Assembly (NCBI RefSeq): GCF_900115865.1
Contig: NZ_FOXY01000007.1
Span: 1-64,000, forward strand
Reading direction: 5' to 3'
DNA length: 64,000 bases
From: Donghicola eburneus
GTDB taxonomy: Bacteria; Pseudomonadota; Alphaproteobacteria; Rhodobacterales; Rhodobacteraceae
Made by a program: the position numbers and the translations under genes. Shown piece after piece: positions 17,785 through 26,955 of the stretch (the stretch's first letter is position 1; the number at the start of each line of letters is the position of its first letter). Under the pieces are notes generated by a model. That model saw only the letters and a list, made by a program, of their open reading frames with translations. It did not search any database and was not told the origin of the DNA.

Positions 17785-19670
17785 TGAAGACCTCGATCGC
17801 CACTGTATCGGTCTCTGGCAACCTGCGCGAAAAGCTCGAAGCAATCGCCGCCGCAGGCTTCTCGGCGATCGAGATTTTCGAACAGGACTTTATCGCGGAC
17901 GAAGGCACCCCGCGCGATGTGGGGCGCATTGTCCGCGACCACGGGCTGGAAATTGCGCTGTTCCAACCCTTCCGCGATTTCGAAGGTCTGCCCGGTACCC
18001 TGCGCACCAAGGCCTTTGATCGCGCCGAGCGTAAATTCGATCTGATGCAGGAATTGGGCACCGATCTGGTGCTATTCTGCTCGTCGGTGCATCCGCAGGC
18101 GTTGGGCGGGATCGACCGCGCCGCCGAGGATTTCGCCGAACTGGGGGAACGCGCGGCTAAGCGCGGCATCCGCGTGGGTTACGAGGCGCTGGCGTGGGGC
18201 ACCCACGTCAACGATCACCGCGATGCGTGGGAAATCGTGCGCCGTGCGGATCACCCGAACATTGGTCTGATCGTGGACAGCTTCCACACGCTGGGCCGCA
18301 AGATCGATCCGAACACCATCCGCCGCATCCCCGGTGACAAGATCTTCTTTGTCCAGCTGGCAGACGCGCCGATGATCGAGATGGACCTGCTGTACTGGTC
18401 CCGCCACTTCCGTAACATGCCGGGCGAGGGCGATCTGGCCGTCACCGACTTTATGCGTGCTGTTGTCGCGACCGGCTACCAAGGCCCTGTGAGCCTCGAG
18501 ATTTTCAACGACCAGTTCCGTCAGGGTAACGCCAAGACCGTGGCCCGCGATGGCTATCGTTCGCTGATCAACCTGATGGACGACGTGCGCCGCCAAGAGC
18601 CCGAAGTCGCAATGCCCTTGCCGAACCTCCCGCCCAAGGTCGAGGTCAACGGTACGTCCTTTATTGAATTCGCGTCCCGCGGTGATGACGCCGAGAAACT
18701 GCGCAAGCAACTGGAAGTTCTGGGTTTCGCCAAGACAGGCCAGCACGTCGACAAGAAAGTCGCGCTTTGGCAGCAGGGCGATATCCGCGTGATTATCAAC
18801 GAAGAGCCCCACGATTTCGCGGGATCGGCCTACAACATGCACGGCACTTGCGTGTGTGACTTCGGTCTGGATGTGGGATCGGCGGCGGACACTGTCACCC
18901 GCGCCAAGGCGCTGGGGGCGACCATGTTCTCGCAGCCCCTGTCCGAGGGGCAGATCGACATTCCGGTGATCCGTGGTCTGGGGGGCAGCCTGCTGCATTT
19001 CCTTGATCAGTCGGACAAGCTGGCCCCCGTCTGGCAGCACGAATTCTCGCCTGTCGAAGCTGACACCACCGGCGTGGGCCTCAAGCACGTCGACCACGTG
19101 GCGCAGACAATGACCTATGACGATATGCTGTCTTGGTCTCTGTTCTACACCTCGCTGTTCGACATGAAGCAGTCCCCAATGTTCGACGTGACCGACCCTG
19201 ACGGTCTGGTCCGCTCTCGCGCGATGGAGGCGAAGTCGGGCAAGTTTCGTATCACCCTGAACGGCGCGGAAACCCACCGGACGCTAGCGGGTGCATTCCT
19301 AGCGGACAGCTTTGGCGCGCCGGTTCAGCACATCGCGCTGGCGACTGACGACATCTTTGAGACCGCGCAGAAACTGGCGGATCGCGGATTTGCGACTTTG
19401 CCGATTTCGGGGAACTACTACGATGACCTCGCCGCGCGCTTTGACATTGACCCGGATCAGCTGGCCACCATGAAGAAGCTGAACATCCTGTACGACCGCG
19501 ACGACCAAGGGGAGTTCTTCCAAGTCTACAGTCAGGCGATTCCCGGCGGGCTCTTTGTCGAAGTGTTGGAGCGCCGAAATGGTTACGCAGGCTACGGCGC
19601 GCCTAATGCCCCCATGCGCATCGCGGCGCAAAAGCGGCTGGCGCGGGCCAAGGATATGCCCCGAAACTAG
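17784..19670 (+). CDS. Two-domain 3-dehydroshikimate dehydratase (QuiC type, TIM barrel + HPPD-like)
   Basis: A 628-residue fusion. Residues 1-285 are a TIM barrel with likely metal ligands E134 (in GYEALAWG), D165 (VDSFHT), Q191 (VQLADAP) and E239 (SLEIFND). As I recall, these four positions are the ones reported for Pseudomonas QuiC1. Residues about 290-628 are a 4-hydroxyphenylpyruvate-dioxygenase-like domain with a possible metal triad H438, H516 and E593. The dehydratase half converts 3-dehydroshikimate to protocatechuate; the job of the HPPD-like half is unclear. It is last in the transport-shikimate operon, coupled by TAATG, with a terminator 26 bases downstream. Confidence 0.92.
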   Translation: MKTSIATVSVSGNLREKLEAIAAAGFSAIEIFEQDFIADEGTPRDVGRIVRDHGLEIALFQPFRDFEGLPGTLRTKAFDRAERKFDLMQELGTDLVLFCSSVHPQALGGIDRAAEDFAELGERAAKRGIRVGYEALAWGTHVNDHRDAWEIVRRADHPNIGLIVDSFHTLGRKIDPNTIRRIPGDKIFFVQLADAPMIEMDLLYWSRHFRNMPGEGDLAVTDFMRAVVATGYQGPVSLEIFNDQFRQGNAKTVARDGYRSLINLMDDVRRQEPEVAMPLPNLPPKVEVNGTSFIEFASRGDDAEKLRKQLEVLGFAKTGQHVDKKVALWQQGDIRVIINEEPHDFAGSAYNMHGTCVCDFGLDVGSAADTVTRAKALGATMFSQPLSEGQIDIPVIRGLGGSLLHFLDQSDKLAPVWQHEFSPVEADTTGVGLKHVDHVAQTMTYDDMLSWSLFYTSLFDMKQSPMFDVTDPDGLVRSRAMEAKSGKFRITLNGAETHRTLAGAFLADSFGAPVQHIALATDDIFETAQKLADRGFATLPISGNYYDDLAARFDIDPDQLATMKKLNILYDRDDQGEFFQVYSQAIPGGLFVEVLERRNGYAGYGAPNAPMRIAAQKRLARAKDMPRN

Positions 19671-19696
19671 GTCTTCACAGAATTGAAACGTTAGAG

Positions 19697-19726
19697 CAGG
19701 TGCCATTTGGTGCCTGTTTTTCTTTT
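19697..19726 (+). terminator. Terminator of the tct-shikimate operon
   Basis: An eight-pair stem CAGGTGCC / GGTGCCTG (two G-U pairs, loop ATTT) is followed by TTTTTCTTTT, 26 bases past the dehydratase stop. Confidence 0.8.
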
Positions 19727-19862
19727 AATATCAGTGGGTGAGGACCGAATGGGGATAGGGAAACAGCAACTTGGTCAGTTGGCGTTAACCCGATTGGATG
19801 AGGCCACGGCGCATAAGTCGGGACCCGATTGATCGCCTTTTTGCGTTCAGTAAACAGGCTAA

Positions 19863-20174
19863 ATGCGAAACCTTCACCCTGCGCCCCTCATTGCCATCGG
19901 ATTGATCGCCATTCTCATTGCAGAACTGGCGAGTGTCGCCGTGGCATCAGTGCCCGAGGAGGCAGATTTGGTCCTTGTAATCGCTCCGCCGTGGCACGGA
20001 GGCCCCGAGGCCATCGTCTTGTCTGCTGGCGGCTCGATCGTAGGTCCGACCAACGCTCCGCTCGCGGTGGTTGCGACTGACGCGGCACCGGCGGCGTTCA
20101 AAGAAGCAGGAGCTTGGTTTTTGCTCGACCCAAATAAATTTCCCTTCCTCTGCGCAACGGAAACACCCAAATGA
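19863..20174 (+). CDS. Small membrane-anchored protein coupled to an MCP gene
   Basis: A 103-residue protein without a family I can name. Residues about 7-29 ([20 protein letters not shown]) form one hydrophobic segment, a signal anchor or uncleaved signal peptide. The rest would be periplasmic and includes [20 protein letters not shown] and a C-terminal FLCATETPK. Its stop overlaps the start of the methyl-accepting protein gene (ATGA, 20171-20174), so the two are made together. A sensory accessory role is suggested by that coupling only. The start codon has no strong Shine-Dalgarno sequence. Confidence 0.65.
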   Translation: MRNLHPAPLIAIGLIAILIAELASVAVASVPEEADLVLVIAPPWHGGPEAIVLSAGGSIVGPTNAPLAVVATDAAPAAFKEAGAWFLLDPNKFPFLCATETPK

Positions 20175-21412
20175 GTACTGAAGATCTCTCTTCCACCAAG
20201 GCGAATGCGATCGCGATGACCCGTCTGGTCGCGATGGCTCTGGCGCCCCTCTCCCCAATCGCGGCGTTCATCGTAGGTGGCAATGTTGTCGCAGAACTCG
20301 TTGTCGCCGGCGTGCTGATGGCTGTTGCGTTCCTGTCGAACCGCGTGGCGCTCAGGTCGCAAGCCATCGTCCTCGGCGTGGTTCTGACGGGCTGTGCTGC
20401 GGCGCTTGTTTCTGCGTTTGCAGGGCATCCCTGGCAGATTGACGCGCACATGATCTTCTTTGCCGTTCTTGCAATCATTGCGACCATGGGCAGTAAGCCA
20501 GCACTTCTCGTCACCGTTGGGGTTGCAGCGGTGCACCACCTTGCCTTTGGCCTGTTGGCGCCGTCGCTCGTCTTTCCTAGCGTAGATGTGTTGGATGCTC
20601 TGGGGCGCGTTGTCTTCCATGCTGTGATCGTGGTCCTTGAAGCAGCGATCCTGTTCTGGTCTATGCACCAGTCTGACAAAGCCGAAGTCGCTATTTTGGA
20701 CGGCCGCGCCGAACTCAGTAAATCCGCTGCTGCTGCCGAAGAAGCGCAGGTCGAAGCCGAAGCCACGCGCGAGCAGGCTCTGGAAGTCGCTGCGCGCACT
20801 CGCAAAGAGGGTCAGAAAGCCGCCGTCGCCGTCGAAGAGATTTCTGCCGCAGCCAGCGCCGCAGCCGAGACCGCCAGCAACGCGCGCGCCGTTGTGGAGC
20901 AGACGCGCTCTTATGCCGAGGGCTCCGGCGCGGTTGTCCACCGTGCAATGGATGCGATGGACGCAATCAAAACATCGTCCTCGCAGATCGACACCATCAT
21001 CACTGTGATCGACGAAATCGCCCGTCAGACCGACCTTCTGGCGCTGAACGCTGCGGTCGAATCCGCTCGCGCAGGCGAAGCAGGCCGCGGCTTTGCTGTG
21101 GTCGCTCAGGAAGTCCGTAAGCTGGCGCAGCGCTCGGCCGATGCCAGCCAGCAGATCCGCAATCTGGTGACAACCTCTTCGGAGCAGGTTTCCGAAGGTG
21201 TGGAACTGGTGTCTGAAACCGGTGAATCCTTGAACCAGATACTGAACGCTGTGTCCGAACTCGCCGATCTGATGAACGGTATCGCCGAAAACGCCAAACA
21301 GCAGTCCGAGGGTCTAAACCAAGTCAGCGTCGCGATTTCGCAGATCGACAACATCTCGGAAGATGATGTGAAACAGACTATCTCGTCCAAGCCGGTTTTG
21401 GCTCTGGCCTAA
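20171..21412 (+). CDS. Methyl-accepting chemotaxis-type protein with membrane-embedded sensor
   Basis: A 413-residue protein. Residues about 18-165 hold some five to six hydrophobic segments with hardly any periplasmic loop, so sensing would be in or near the membrane. A coiled coil begins near 170 and leads to the conserved signalling tip [20 protein letters not shown] at about 283-302, followed by [20 protein letters not shown]. After the tip the return helix stops earlier than in most MCPs: the usual end after ISQID is replaced by a short tail ending PVLALA. No CheR-binding pentapeptide is present. It is coupled to the small gene upstream. No other chemotaxis gene is in the window. Confidence 0.9.
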   Translation: MSTEDLSSTKANAIAMTRLVAMALAPLSPIAAFIVGGNVVAELVVAGVLMAVAFLSNRVALRSQAIVLGVVLTGCAAALVSAFAGHPWQIDAHMIFFAVLAIIATMGSKPALLVTVGVAAVHHLAFGLLAPSLVFPSVDVLDALGRVVFHAVIVVLEAAILFWSMHQSDKAEVAILDGRAELSKSAAAAEEAQVEAEATREQALEVAARTRKEGQKAAVAVEEISAAASAAAETASNARAVVEQTRSYAEGSGAVVHRAMDAMDAIKTSSSQIDTIITVIDEIARQTDLLALNAAVESARAGEAGRGFAVVAQEVRKLAQRSADASQQIRNLVTTSSEQVSEGVELVSETGESLNQILNAVSELADLMNGIAENAKQQSEGLNQVSVAISQIDNISEDDVKQTISSKPVLALA

Positions 21413-21436
21413 GTCCCCTGATTCACCAAGAATAGC

Positions 21437-21466
21437 AAAGCGCCCGCCGAAAGGTCGGGCGCTTTT
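21437..21466 (+). terminator. Terminator after the MCP gene
   Basis: The inverted repeat AAAGCGCCCG ... CGGGCGCTTTT with a GAAA-type loop and one bulge lies 25 bases past the MCP stop and ends in four T residues. Confidence 0.85.
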
Positions 21467-21872
21467 GCGTTTCTGGGGCGGCTCCATTGGCAAGCTGAGT
21501 TGTATAATTGTCGCAAGGATCAGTTGCCCGAGGAAACTCGCAAAAACCATATTCTTAAATTTCTATTTGAGCGTGGGCGTTTAGGGCGACGTCCACGCAA
21601 CTACAGGTTTTCAAAACGCTCATCTATTCACCGAAATTTGAGATGTGTTGCACTTTAAGGTTGCAAAGAAAGAATCTGTCGCCATGCTTTGGCTGCGGAA
21701 ATTCATCATTTTCTGTCACATAACTGTAATGAATTATTGGGATTAGCTGGGGGGCGTTCCGACGAAATCACAGGGCTATGGGCTGCCGCGTTGCAATCTT
21801 TGATTGCATCGCGCTTGCGGAGCTTTGTCATTTGCGCGGGCCTTCTGGCGTAAGGGTATCAAGGGATTTTTG
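21467..21872. other. AT-rich intergenic region before the binding-protein/OmpA gene
   Basis: About 400 bases without a credible gene. From about 21,490 to 21,760 the sequence is clearly more AT-rich than its surroundings, as expected of a long upstream regulatory region for the gene at 21873. I see no clear sigma-70 box pair, repeat or RNA gene. Confidence 0.5.
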
Positions 21873-24245
21873 ATGTTTAAGACCTTCGCTTCGGGTGTCT
21901 CGTGCTCGGTTGTGTTTGCGTTGCTCACGTCGACCGCCGCTGTGGCACAGGACAGCATGACTTTTGCGACCAGCGAGCCGTACGGCCTGATTTCGGGAAG
22001 TGAGCTGCCCGATGGCGGCGTGGGGACGCTGGCTTTCAAACATATTCTCGACAAGGCAGGTATCGCCGCCGACATCACCTTTGCGCCGACATGGTCCGAC
22101 GCAGAGGGCGGTGCGCGCGACGGCACGTATGCTGGTGCCTTCCCCTATTACTATACTCTGAGCCGATCGCTGGGGTTCTTGTACACCGACGCGGTGCTCG
22201 CCGTGGGCGAGCGCCTGTATGCGCGGGATAGCAGACTGAGTTCTTTGGATGACCTGAGCGGTCAGGATCTGTGCTATCCAGCGGGTTACAATCTTGCGAC
22301 CTCGCTCCAACTGCGCGTGGATGCTGGTGACTTTGCGCGTGTGACTGCAAATGACATGAACGGCTGCTTCCAGATGCTGTCAAATGGTGACGTCTTCGCA
22401 GTTCTCTCGGATCAGAGCGAAGCGGCCTTTGTTTTGAACTTTGCCGATTTTGATGTCTCGTCGATCCGCGAAAGCTCTTTTGATCTGGCACGTCGCACCC
22501 TTCACCTGATGTTGCCCTTTGACATGCCGAACGCAGCCGCGACGATCGAGGCATTCAACGCGGCGTTGGCCGAGGCCCGCGACAGTGGTGAGCTTGCAGA
22601 GCTGCTCAAGGACCGGATTGATGTGGATCTGCTGCCCGCAAGCGCCACAGATTATCGCCTGAAATCGGCGGTCGAAGCGACCCTGAAGCTGCATGATGGT
22701 TCGCGCCAAAAAGGCATGGTCCTAGAAGTGGCACCGGGCCGCTATGACGTGAACACCCAATACGGGCCGATCACATATCCCCGCAGCATTATCGCCGATA
22801 TCTGCCCCGCCGATGGCTGCCCCGAAGATCTGGTCGTTGCCGAGGCACCCGCCGCTGAGGCCGAGGCGCAAGACGTTGCCGAGGTCGTTGCAGAGGATGT
22901 GGCCGAGGCAGTGGTCGAGGCCGACGTCGTGGCCAGCATTCAGCCCACCGCTCTGCGTCTGCACGGCTCGAACACCATCGGGGCGCAGTTGGCACCGGCG
23001 CTGCTTGAAGCCTGGGTCGCCCAAGAAGGCGCATCCATGGGCGCATGGGTTCTGGGTGACGAGAACGAGCGTTCAGTCGAGATCGAGGGCGAACTCCCCG
23101 GCGGCGTGAGCGAGATCACTCTGGCCGCACATGGCAGTTCCACCGGCTTCCGCGCCATGCTGCAAGGCGAGGCGGACATTGCGTTGGCGTCGCGCCGGAT
23201 CAAAGATGAAGAGCGCAATGATCTGCAGGTTGCAGGTTACGCTGACCCACTGGCCGAAGGCGCCAATGGCGAGATTGTGGTCGGCCTCGATGGTGTTGCG
23301 ATCATCGTGCACCCTGACAATCCGGTCCGTGAACTCAGCATCGAACAGGTTCGCGATATCTTTGCAGGTATTGTGACCAACTGGATCCAGATCGGTGGGC
23401 CAGACCTGCCCATCGTGGTCCACGCGCGGGACGATAAGTCGGGCACCTTTGACACCTTTGACACGCTGGTAATGAACGATCTGCCGCTGGTCTCTTCGGC
23501 CAAAGAGTTCGAGTCCAACGCCAACCTGTCGGACGCTGTCCGCGCAGAGCCTGGTGCGATTGGCTTCACCGGTCTGTCCTATGTGCGCAATGCCAAGGCG
23601 CTACCGCTAAAGGTATGTGACGCGATCCACAGCCCCACCGCCTTCTCGGTCAAGACCGAAGAATATCCGCTGAGCCGTCGTCTCTACATGTACAAGAACG
23701 CGAGCGCCGATCCGGCGGATGTCGAAGCGTTCACCGACTTTGTTGTTGGCGAAGGCCAAGAGCAGTTGGAAAAGCATGGCTTTGTTGACCTGAACCTAGG
23801 CGTGCGCTCCGGCTGGGAGGCTGTCGATGCACTGGCCAACATTCAGTTCATGCCTCACCAGAACGGTCCGGTTGTCCGTGACTACGTTTTGACTGTCCGT
23901 GACATGGATCGCCTTAGCGCGACGTTCCACTTCGTCACCGGCTCTTCGAATTTGGATGCGCGCTCTGTGGATGACATGGGCCGTCTGGTTGAGTGGATGA
24001 ACCAGCCCGAAAATGCAGACCGCAAACTGGTCTTTGCAGGGTTTGCGGACAACACCGGCGGCTACGACATCAACCTCGAAATCTCGCGCCAGCGGGCACA
24101 GGCCTTGGCTGACCAGCTGCGGGCCGAATTGGGCCGTGATGTCGAAATTCAAGTCATGGCAGTCGGCGAAGATGCCCCCGTCGCGTGCAACGATGAGACG
24201 GGCTACGACCGCAACCGCCGCGTCGAAGTGTGGGCGTCGCGTTGA
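21873..24245 (+). CDS. Secreted fusion: solute-binding domain, PstS-like domain and OmpA domain
   Basis: A 790-residue exported protein. A signal peptide occupies residues 1-25 (ending AVAQ). Residues about 30-260 resemble an amino-acid-type solute-binding protein (SBP_bac_3). An Ala/Glu/Val-rich linker lies near 325-355. Residues about 365-620 resemble PstS-like phosphate-binding proteins (LRLHGSNTIGAQLAPALLEA, then DDKSGTFDTFDTLV). Residues about 680-790 are an OmpA-type peptidoglycan-binding domain with FAGFADNTG and DRNRRVEVWAS. The ATG at 21873 has AAGGG upstream; the frame start at 21804 is a poor TTG. Such a protein would be anchored to peptidoglycan while offering two ligand pockets. 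Its ligand and partners are unknown. The gene at 24266 follows closely. Confidence 0.85.
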   Translation: MFKTFASGVSCSVVFALLTSTAAVAQDSMTFATSEPYGLISGSELPDGGVGTLAFKHILDKAGIAADITFAPTWSDAEGGARDGTYAGAFPYYYTLSRSLGFLYTDAVLAVGERLYARDSRLSSLDDLSGQDLCYPAGYNLATSLQLRVDAGDFARVTANDMNGCFQMLSNGDVFAVLSDQSEAAFVLNFADFDVSSIRESSFDLARRTLHLMLPFDMPNAAATIEAFNAALAEARDSGELAELLKDRIDVDLLPASATDYRLKSAVEATLKLHDGSRQKGMVLEVAPGRYDVNTQYGPITYPRSIIADICPADGCPEDLVVAEAPAAEAEAQDVAEVVAEDVAEAVVEADVVASIQPTALRLHGSNTIGAQLAPALLEAWVAQEGASMGAWVLGDENERSVEIEGELPGGVSEITLAAHGSSTGFRAMLQGEADIALASRRIKDEERNDLQVAGYADPLAEGANGEIVVGLDGVAIIVHPDNPVRELSIEQVRDIFAGIVTNWIQIGGPDLPIVVHARDDKSGTFDTFDTLVMNDLPLVSSAKEFESNANLSDAVRAEPGAIGFTGLSYVRNAKALPLKVCDAIHSPTAFSVKTEEYPLSRRLYMYKNASADPADVEAFTDFVVGEGQEQLEKHGFVDLNLGVRSGWEAVDALANIQFMPHQNGPVVRDYVLTVRDMDRLSATFHFVTGSSNLDARSVDDMGRLVEWMNQPENADRKLVFAGFADNTGGYDINLEISRQRAQALADQLRAELGRDVEIQVMAVGEDAPVACNDETGYDRNRRVEVWASR

Positions 24246-24265
24246 TTGATAAAAAGGGGAGTGTA

Positions 24266-25558
24266 ATGCGTATTCTGTTTAAAACACTCGGCGTCGTGGT
24301 GTTGTGCGCGACGATGCAGCCGGTCCTTGCTGAGAACACGGCAGAGGCTGCGGCCGCCGCTGAGGTGCGCCAAGCCGTCCGGATCGAAGCGCCGTCCGAG
24401 CTGCCCAAAGCGGCTGTCGCCCCGGCAGCCCCCGAAACCGAAGGAGGGGCCGGTTTGGCCCTTCCCAAGGGATTTGATGCCCCCAAACTGGATCAGAAAG
24501 CTGTCGCCCAAGCGCCCACGCCTGCGCCGATCCCTGTGGCGGATGAAAACCCTGCGCCGGTCATGCCAGCCTGCGACGACCCGCGCACGGTCGAACTGGT
24601 CGAAACTGACAGAGGCACGGCTTTGATGGTCGCGCCGATCTGTGCGGATCAGGTGCGTTTGTCGCTGACCGACCGCGATGGCGCTATTCTGAAGCCAGAG
24701 TTCAACGTGATCGACAGGACATTGCGCGCGGACCTGCCCTGTGGGCGTGTCTTCAAGGCGGTCAAGATGATGGTTGGTTTTCAGCCGGTCTCTGTCGGTC
24801 TGGTCCCGCGGGAATTGCCTTGCAGCGAGCAGGTCATCGAAGCCGCGATGCCGGTTGAAGAGGCTGCGCCTGCGGCCCCCGCTGTCCCGCAGAGCGGCTG
24901 TGGCAATGCCTTTGACGGTGCGGTGGTGGATGGCATTCTGACCGCAGGCTTCAGCGGCTGCAACACAGGCGAAGTGGTGACCTTAACCTACCGCGACCAT
25001 GCCTTTGACGGCATCGCGAATGCCGATGGCATGGCGCAGATCAACCTGCCTTTGCTTAGTGAGACCGCTGTGATTCAAATGGCTGACGGCGCCGAGCAAG
25101 AGGTTACCTGGCCAGAGGCGAACCGCACCATTCGCGTCGTTCTGGCATGGGACCAGCCGGTGGATCTGGACCTCTACGTTCTGGAGCCTGGTCAGAGCTA
25201 TAACACCTTCGAAGGTGCAGCCCATGCCGTGGCGCAGACAGCTGAGGATGCGTTGGGCCGCATGGTTCACACCTCCGAAGGTGCGCAAGGGCTGGTGTTC
25301 GAGGTGTATGACAGCCTGCAAAATGGCGGTGCCCAAGGCTACGGGACGGTCGTCGTTACGGACGTCAGCCGTGGTATGGTGCCAACCGGCGATCATTGCG
25401 GAAGCGGTCCGCTGGCGGGTCCAGACTTCTACGTGATGAGCGGTGGTGCCGAAGCGCTGCAAGAGGTGCACTTCGCCTTTACCAAATCGGAGTGCGGGTC
25501 AGAATTGTCGCGCGGGGAATATTACCGCCGCGTCGATGACATCCGACCTTTCTGGTGA
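24266..25558 (+). CDS. Secreted protein of unknown function with YfaP/DUF2135-like C-terminus
   Basis: A 430-residue protein. A signal peptide is likely at residues 1-23 (ending PVLA), followed by an Ala/Pro/Glu-rich low-complexity stretch to about residue 105. Two small repeated-looking beta domains follow. The C-terminal third contains VVLAWDQPVDLDLYVLEPG, which resembles the DUF2135/YfaP-type beta-sandwich that often begins LxWxxxxDLDLHV. It has several cysteines suited to periplasmic disulfides. The ATG at 24266 follows GGGGAG. It lies 20 bases after the binding-protein/OmpA gene, so the two are one operon and probably act together at the envelope. I do not recognise a precise function. 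Confidence 0.75.
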   Translation: MRILFKTLGVVVLCATMQPVLAENTAEAAAAAEVRQAVRIEAPSELPKAAVAPAAPETEGGAGLALPKGFDAPKLDQKAVAQAPTPAPIPVADENPAPVMPACDDPRTVELVETDRGTALMVAPICADQVRLSLTDRDGAILKPEFNVIDRTLRADLPCGRVFKAVKMMVGFQPVSVGLVPRELPCSEQVIEAAMPVEEAAPAAPAVPQSGCGNAFDGAVVDGILTAGFSGCNTGEVVTLTYRDHAFDGIANADGMAQINLPLLSETAVIQMADGAEQEVTWPEANRTIRVVLAWDQPVDLDLYVLEPGQSYNTFEGAAHAVAQTAEDALGRMVHTSEGAQGLVFEVYDSLQNGGAQGYGTVVVTDVSRGMVPTGDHCGSGPLAGPDFYVMSGGAEALQEVHFAFTKSECGSELSRGEYYRRVDDIRPFW

Positions 25559-25565
25559 TGCAATA

Positions 25566-25588
25566 GGGGCGGCTCTCGGGCCGCCCTG
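25566..25588. terminator. Hairpin between convergent transcripts
   Basis: A seven-pair stem GGGCGGC / GCCGCCC with a six-base loop lies in the 36-base gap between the secreted-protein gene (plus) and pqqE (minus). T runs are short on both sides, so it is probably a modest, possibly two-way terminator. Confidence 0.6.
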
Positions 25589-25594
25589 TTCCGT

Positions 25595-26680
25595 TTAGCC
25601 CGCCGCGGTGCGGTAGGTGATTTCGGCGGTCTCTTCTGCCGAGAAATCTTCGGCCAAGGCGCGCATTTCCTCGTTGAAGGGGGATTTTACGCAGACCGGA
25701 TCGGTCGCGCTCGCATCTCCTGCCACGGCCAGCGCCTGACATCGGCAGCCGCCAAAGTCGATCTTCTTGCGATCGCAGCTCTGGCACGGTTCGGGCAGGA
25801 AGTCGGTGCCGCGATAGGTTTTGAACGCATCGCTCTGATACCAGATGTCGGCCAAGAGTTTGTCGCGCACATTCTCGAAGTTCAGGTGCTTGATCGTCTG
25901 GGCTGCGTGGCAGGGCAGAACCTGTCCGTCCGGCGCGATGTTCAGGCCCGTGGTACCCCAGCCGCCCATGCAACGCTTGGGATAGTCGCTGTGGTAATCG
26001 GCGGGGACAAAGTCGATGACCAGCGTTCCCTTTAGATCCTCGCGCGCCTGCGCAACGATGCGCTCTGCCTCTTTGGCTTGTTCACGGGTGGGCATCAGCA
26101 CGTTGCGGTTCAGCATCGCCCAACCGTAGAACTGAACGATGGCGACCTCGATCCGGCGGGCGCCCATTTCCACGGCCATTTCCAGCGCACGGGGAAGTTG
26201 GTGCAGGTTCTGGCGATGCAGAACGGCGTTCAGGGTCAGGGGGAAGCCAATGTCCTTGATCCAGCCCGCCACCTGCATTTTGCGGTCATACCCACCGCGA
26301 TAGCCGCCGATGCGGTCGGCCATCTCGGCGTCTGTCCCCTGAAGCGATAGCTGTATGTGATCCAGTCCGGCCGCGTCCAATTCTTGCATCCGCTTTTCGG
26401 TCAGACCGATGCCCGAAGTGATCAGGTTGGTATAGAGGCCCGCATCCCGTGCGCCCTTGACCAGTTCGGTTAGATCGCGCCGCGTGGCCGGTTCGCCGCC
26501 CGACAAGTGCAGTTGCAGGACACCCAGATCAGCGGCCTGTTTGAACGTCGAAATCCACTCTTCGGTCGTCAATTCGCCCGAACGTGCCGCCAGTTCGACT
26601 GGGTTCGAGCAATAGGGGCAGGACAGAGGGCAGCGGTGGGTCAGCTCGGCCAGCATGGCCAGAGGGGCGGGAACCTTCAT
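25595..26680 (-). CDS. pqqE: PqqA peptide cyclase, radical SAM protein PqqE
   Basis: A 361-residue radical SAM/SPASM enzyme that forms the carbon-carbon bond between the Glu and Tyr side chains of PqqA, the first committed step to PQQ. The [4Fe-4S]-SAM motif CPLSCPYC is at residues 17-24 (C17, C21, C24). The C-terminal SPASM region has CMGGWGTTGLNIAPDG, PCHAAQ and the closely spaced CQSCDRKKIDFGGCRC. It is the last gene of pqqABCDE, overlapping pqqD by ATGA. The length is slightly short of the roughly 370-380 usual, but all cluster cysteines are present. Confidence 0.96.
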   Translation of the reverse strand: MKVPAPLAMLAELTHRCPLSCPYCSNPVELAARSGELTTEEWISTFKQAADLGVLQLHLSGGEPATRRDLTELVKGARDAGLYTNLITSGIGLTEKRMQELDAAGLDHIQLSLQGTDAEMADRIGGYRGGYDRKMQVAGWIKDIGFPLTLNAVLHRQNLHQLPRALEMAVEMGARRIEVAIVQFYGWAMLNRNVLMPTREQAKEAERIVAQAREDLKGTLVIDFVPADYHSDYPKRCMGGWGTTGLNIAPDGQVLPCHAAQTIKHLNFENVRDKLLADIWYQSDAFKTYRGTDFLPEPCQSCDRKKIDFGGCRCQALAVAGDASATDPVCVKSPFNEEMRALAEDFSAEETAEITYRTAAG

Positions 26681-26955
26681 GCGCGCACCTCCAGAAAGCG
26701 GCGCTCGGCCAACTGGCCGAGGAACTGTTGCACGTCGCCCGCGATTTGAACGGCGGGGGCATCATATTTCGCGGCCAGCCGGTCCACGATCTGCGCAAAC
26801 CCGCTAGAGCCGTCCAGTTCGGTGATGATCGCGTGGCCAATCATATCAAGGCTGATCGTCCGCTCGGGCGCCAGCAGCACCCAACGGTCACGCACGTGGT
26901 CGCGGTGCAGACGCACACCGCGCGGCAAGTAGGGAACAGCATTGGGCGCGATCAT
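26677..26955 (-). CDS. pqqD: PQQ biosynthesis chaperone PqqD
   Basis: A 92-residue winged-helix RRE protein that binds PqqA and presents it to PqqE. The sequence PYLPRGVRLHRDHVRDRWVL near the N-terminus and the segment LLAPERTISLDMIG are typical of PqqD. Size and position between pqqC and pqqE agree, and it overlaps both neighbours by four bases. Confidence 0.95.
   Translation of the reverse strand: MIAPNAVPYLPRGVRLHRDHVRDRWVLLAPERTISLDMIGHAIITELDGSSGFAQIVDRLAAKYDAPAVQIAGDVQQFLGQLAERRFLEVRA

Noticed and set aside
18072-19277. A 401-codon minus-strand frame opposite the dehydroshikimate dehydratase
   Set aside because: It is opposite a gene with intact catalytic residues, has no domain character, and is explained by GC-rich codon use.
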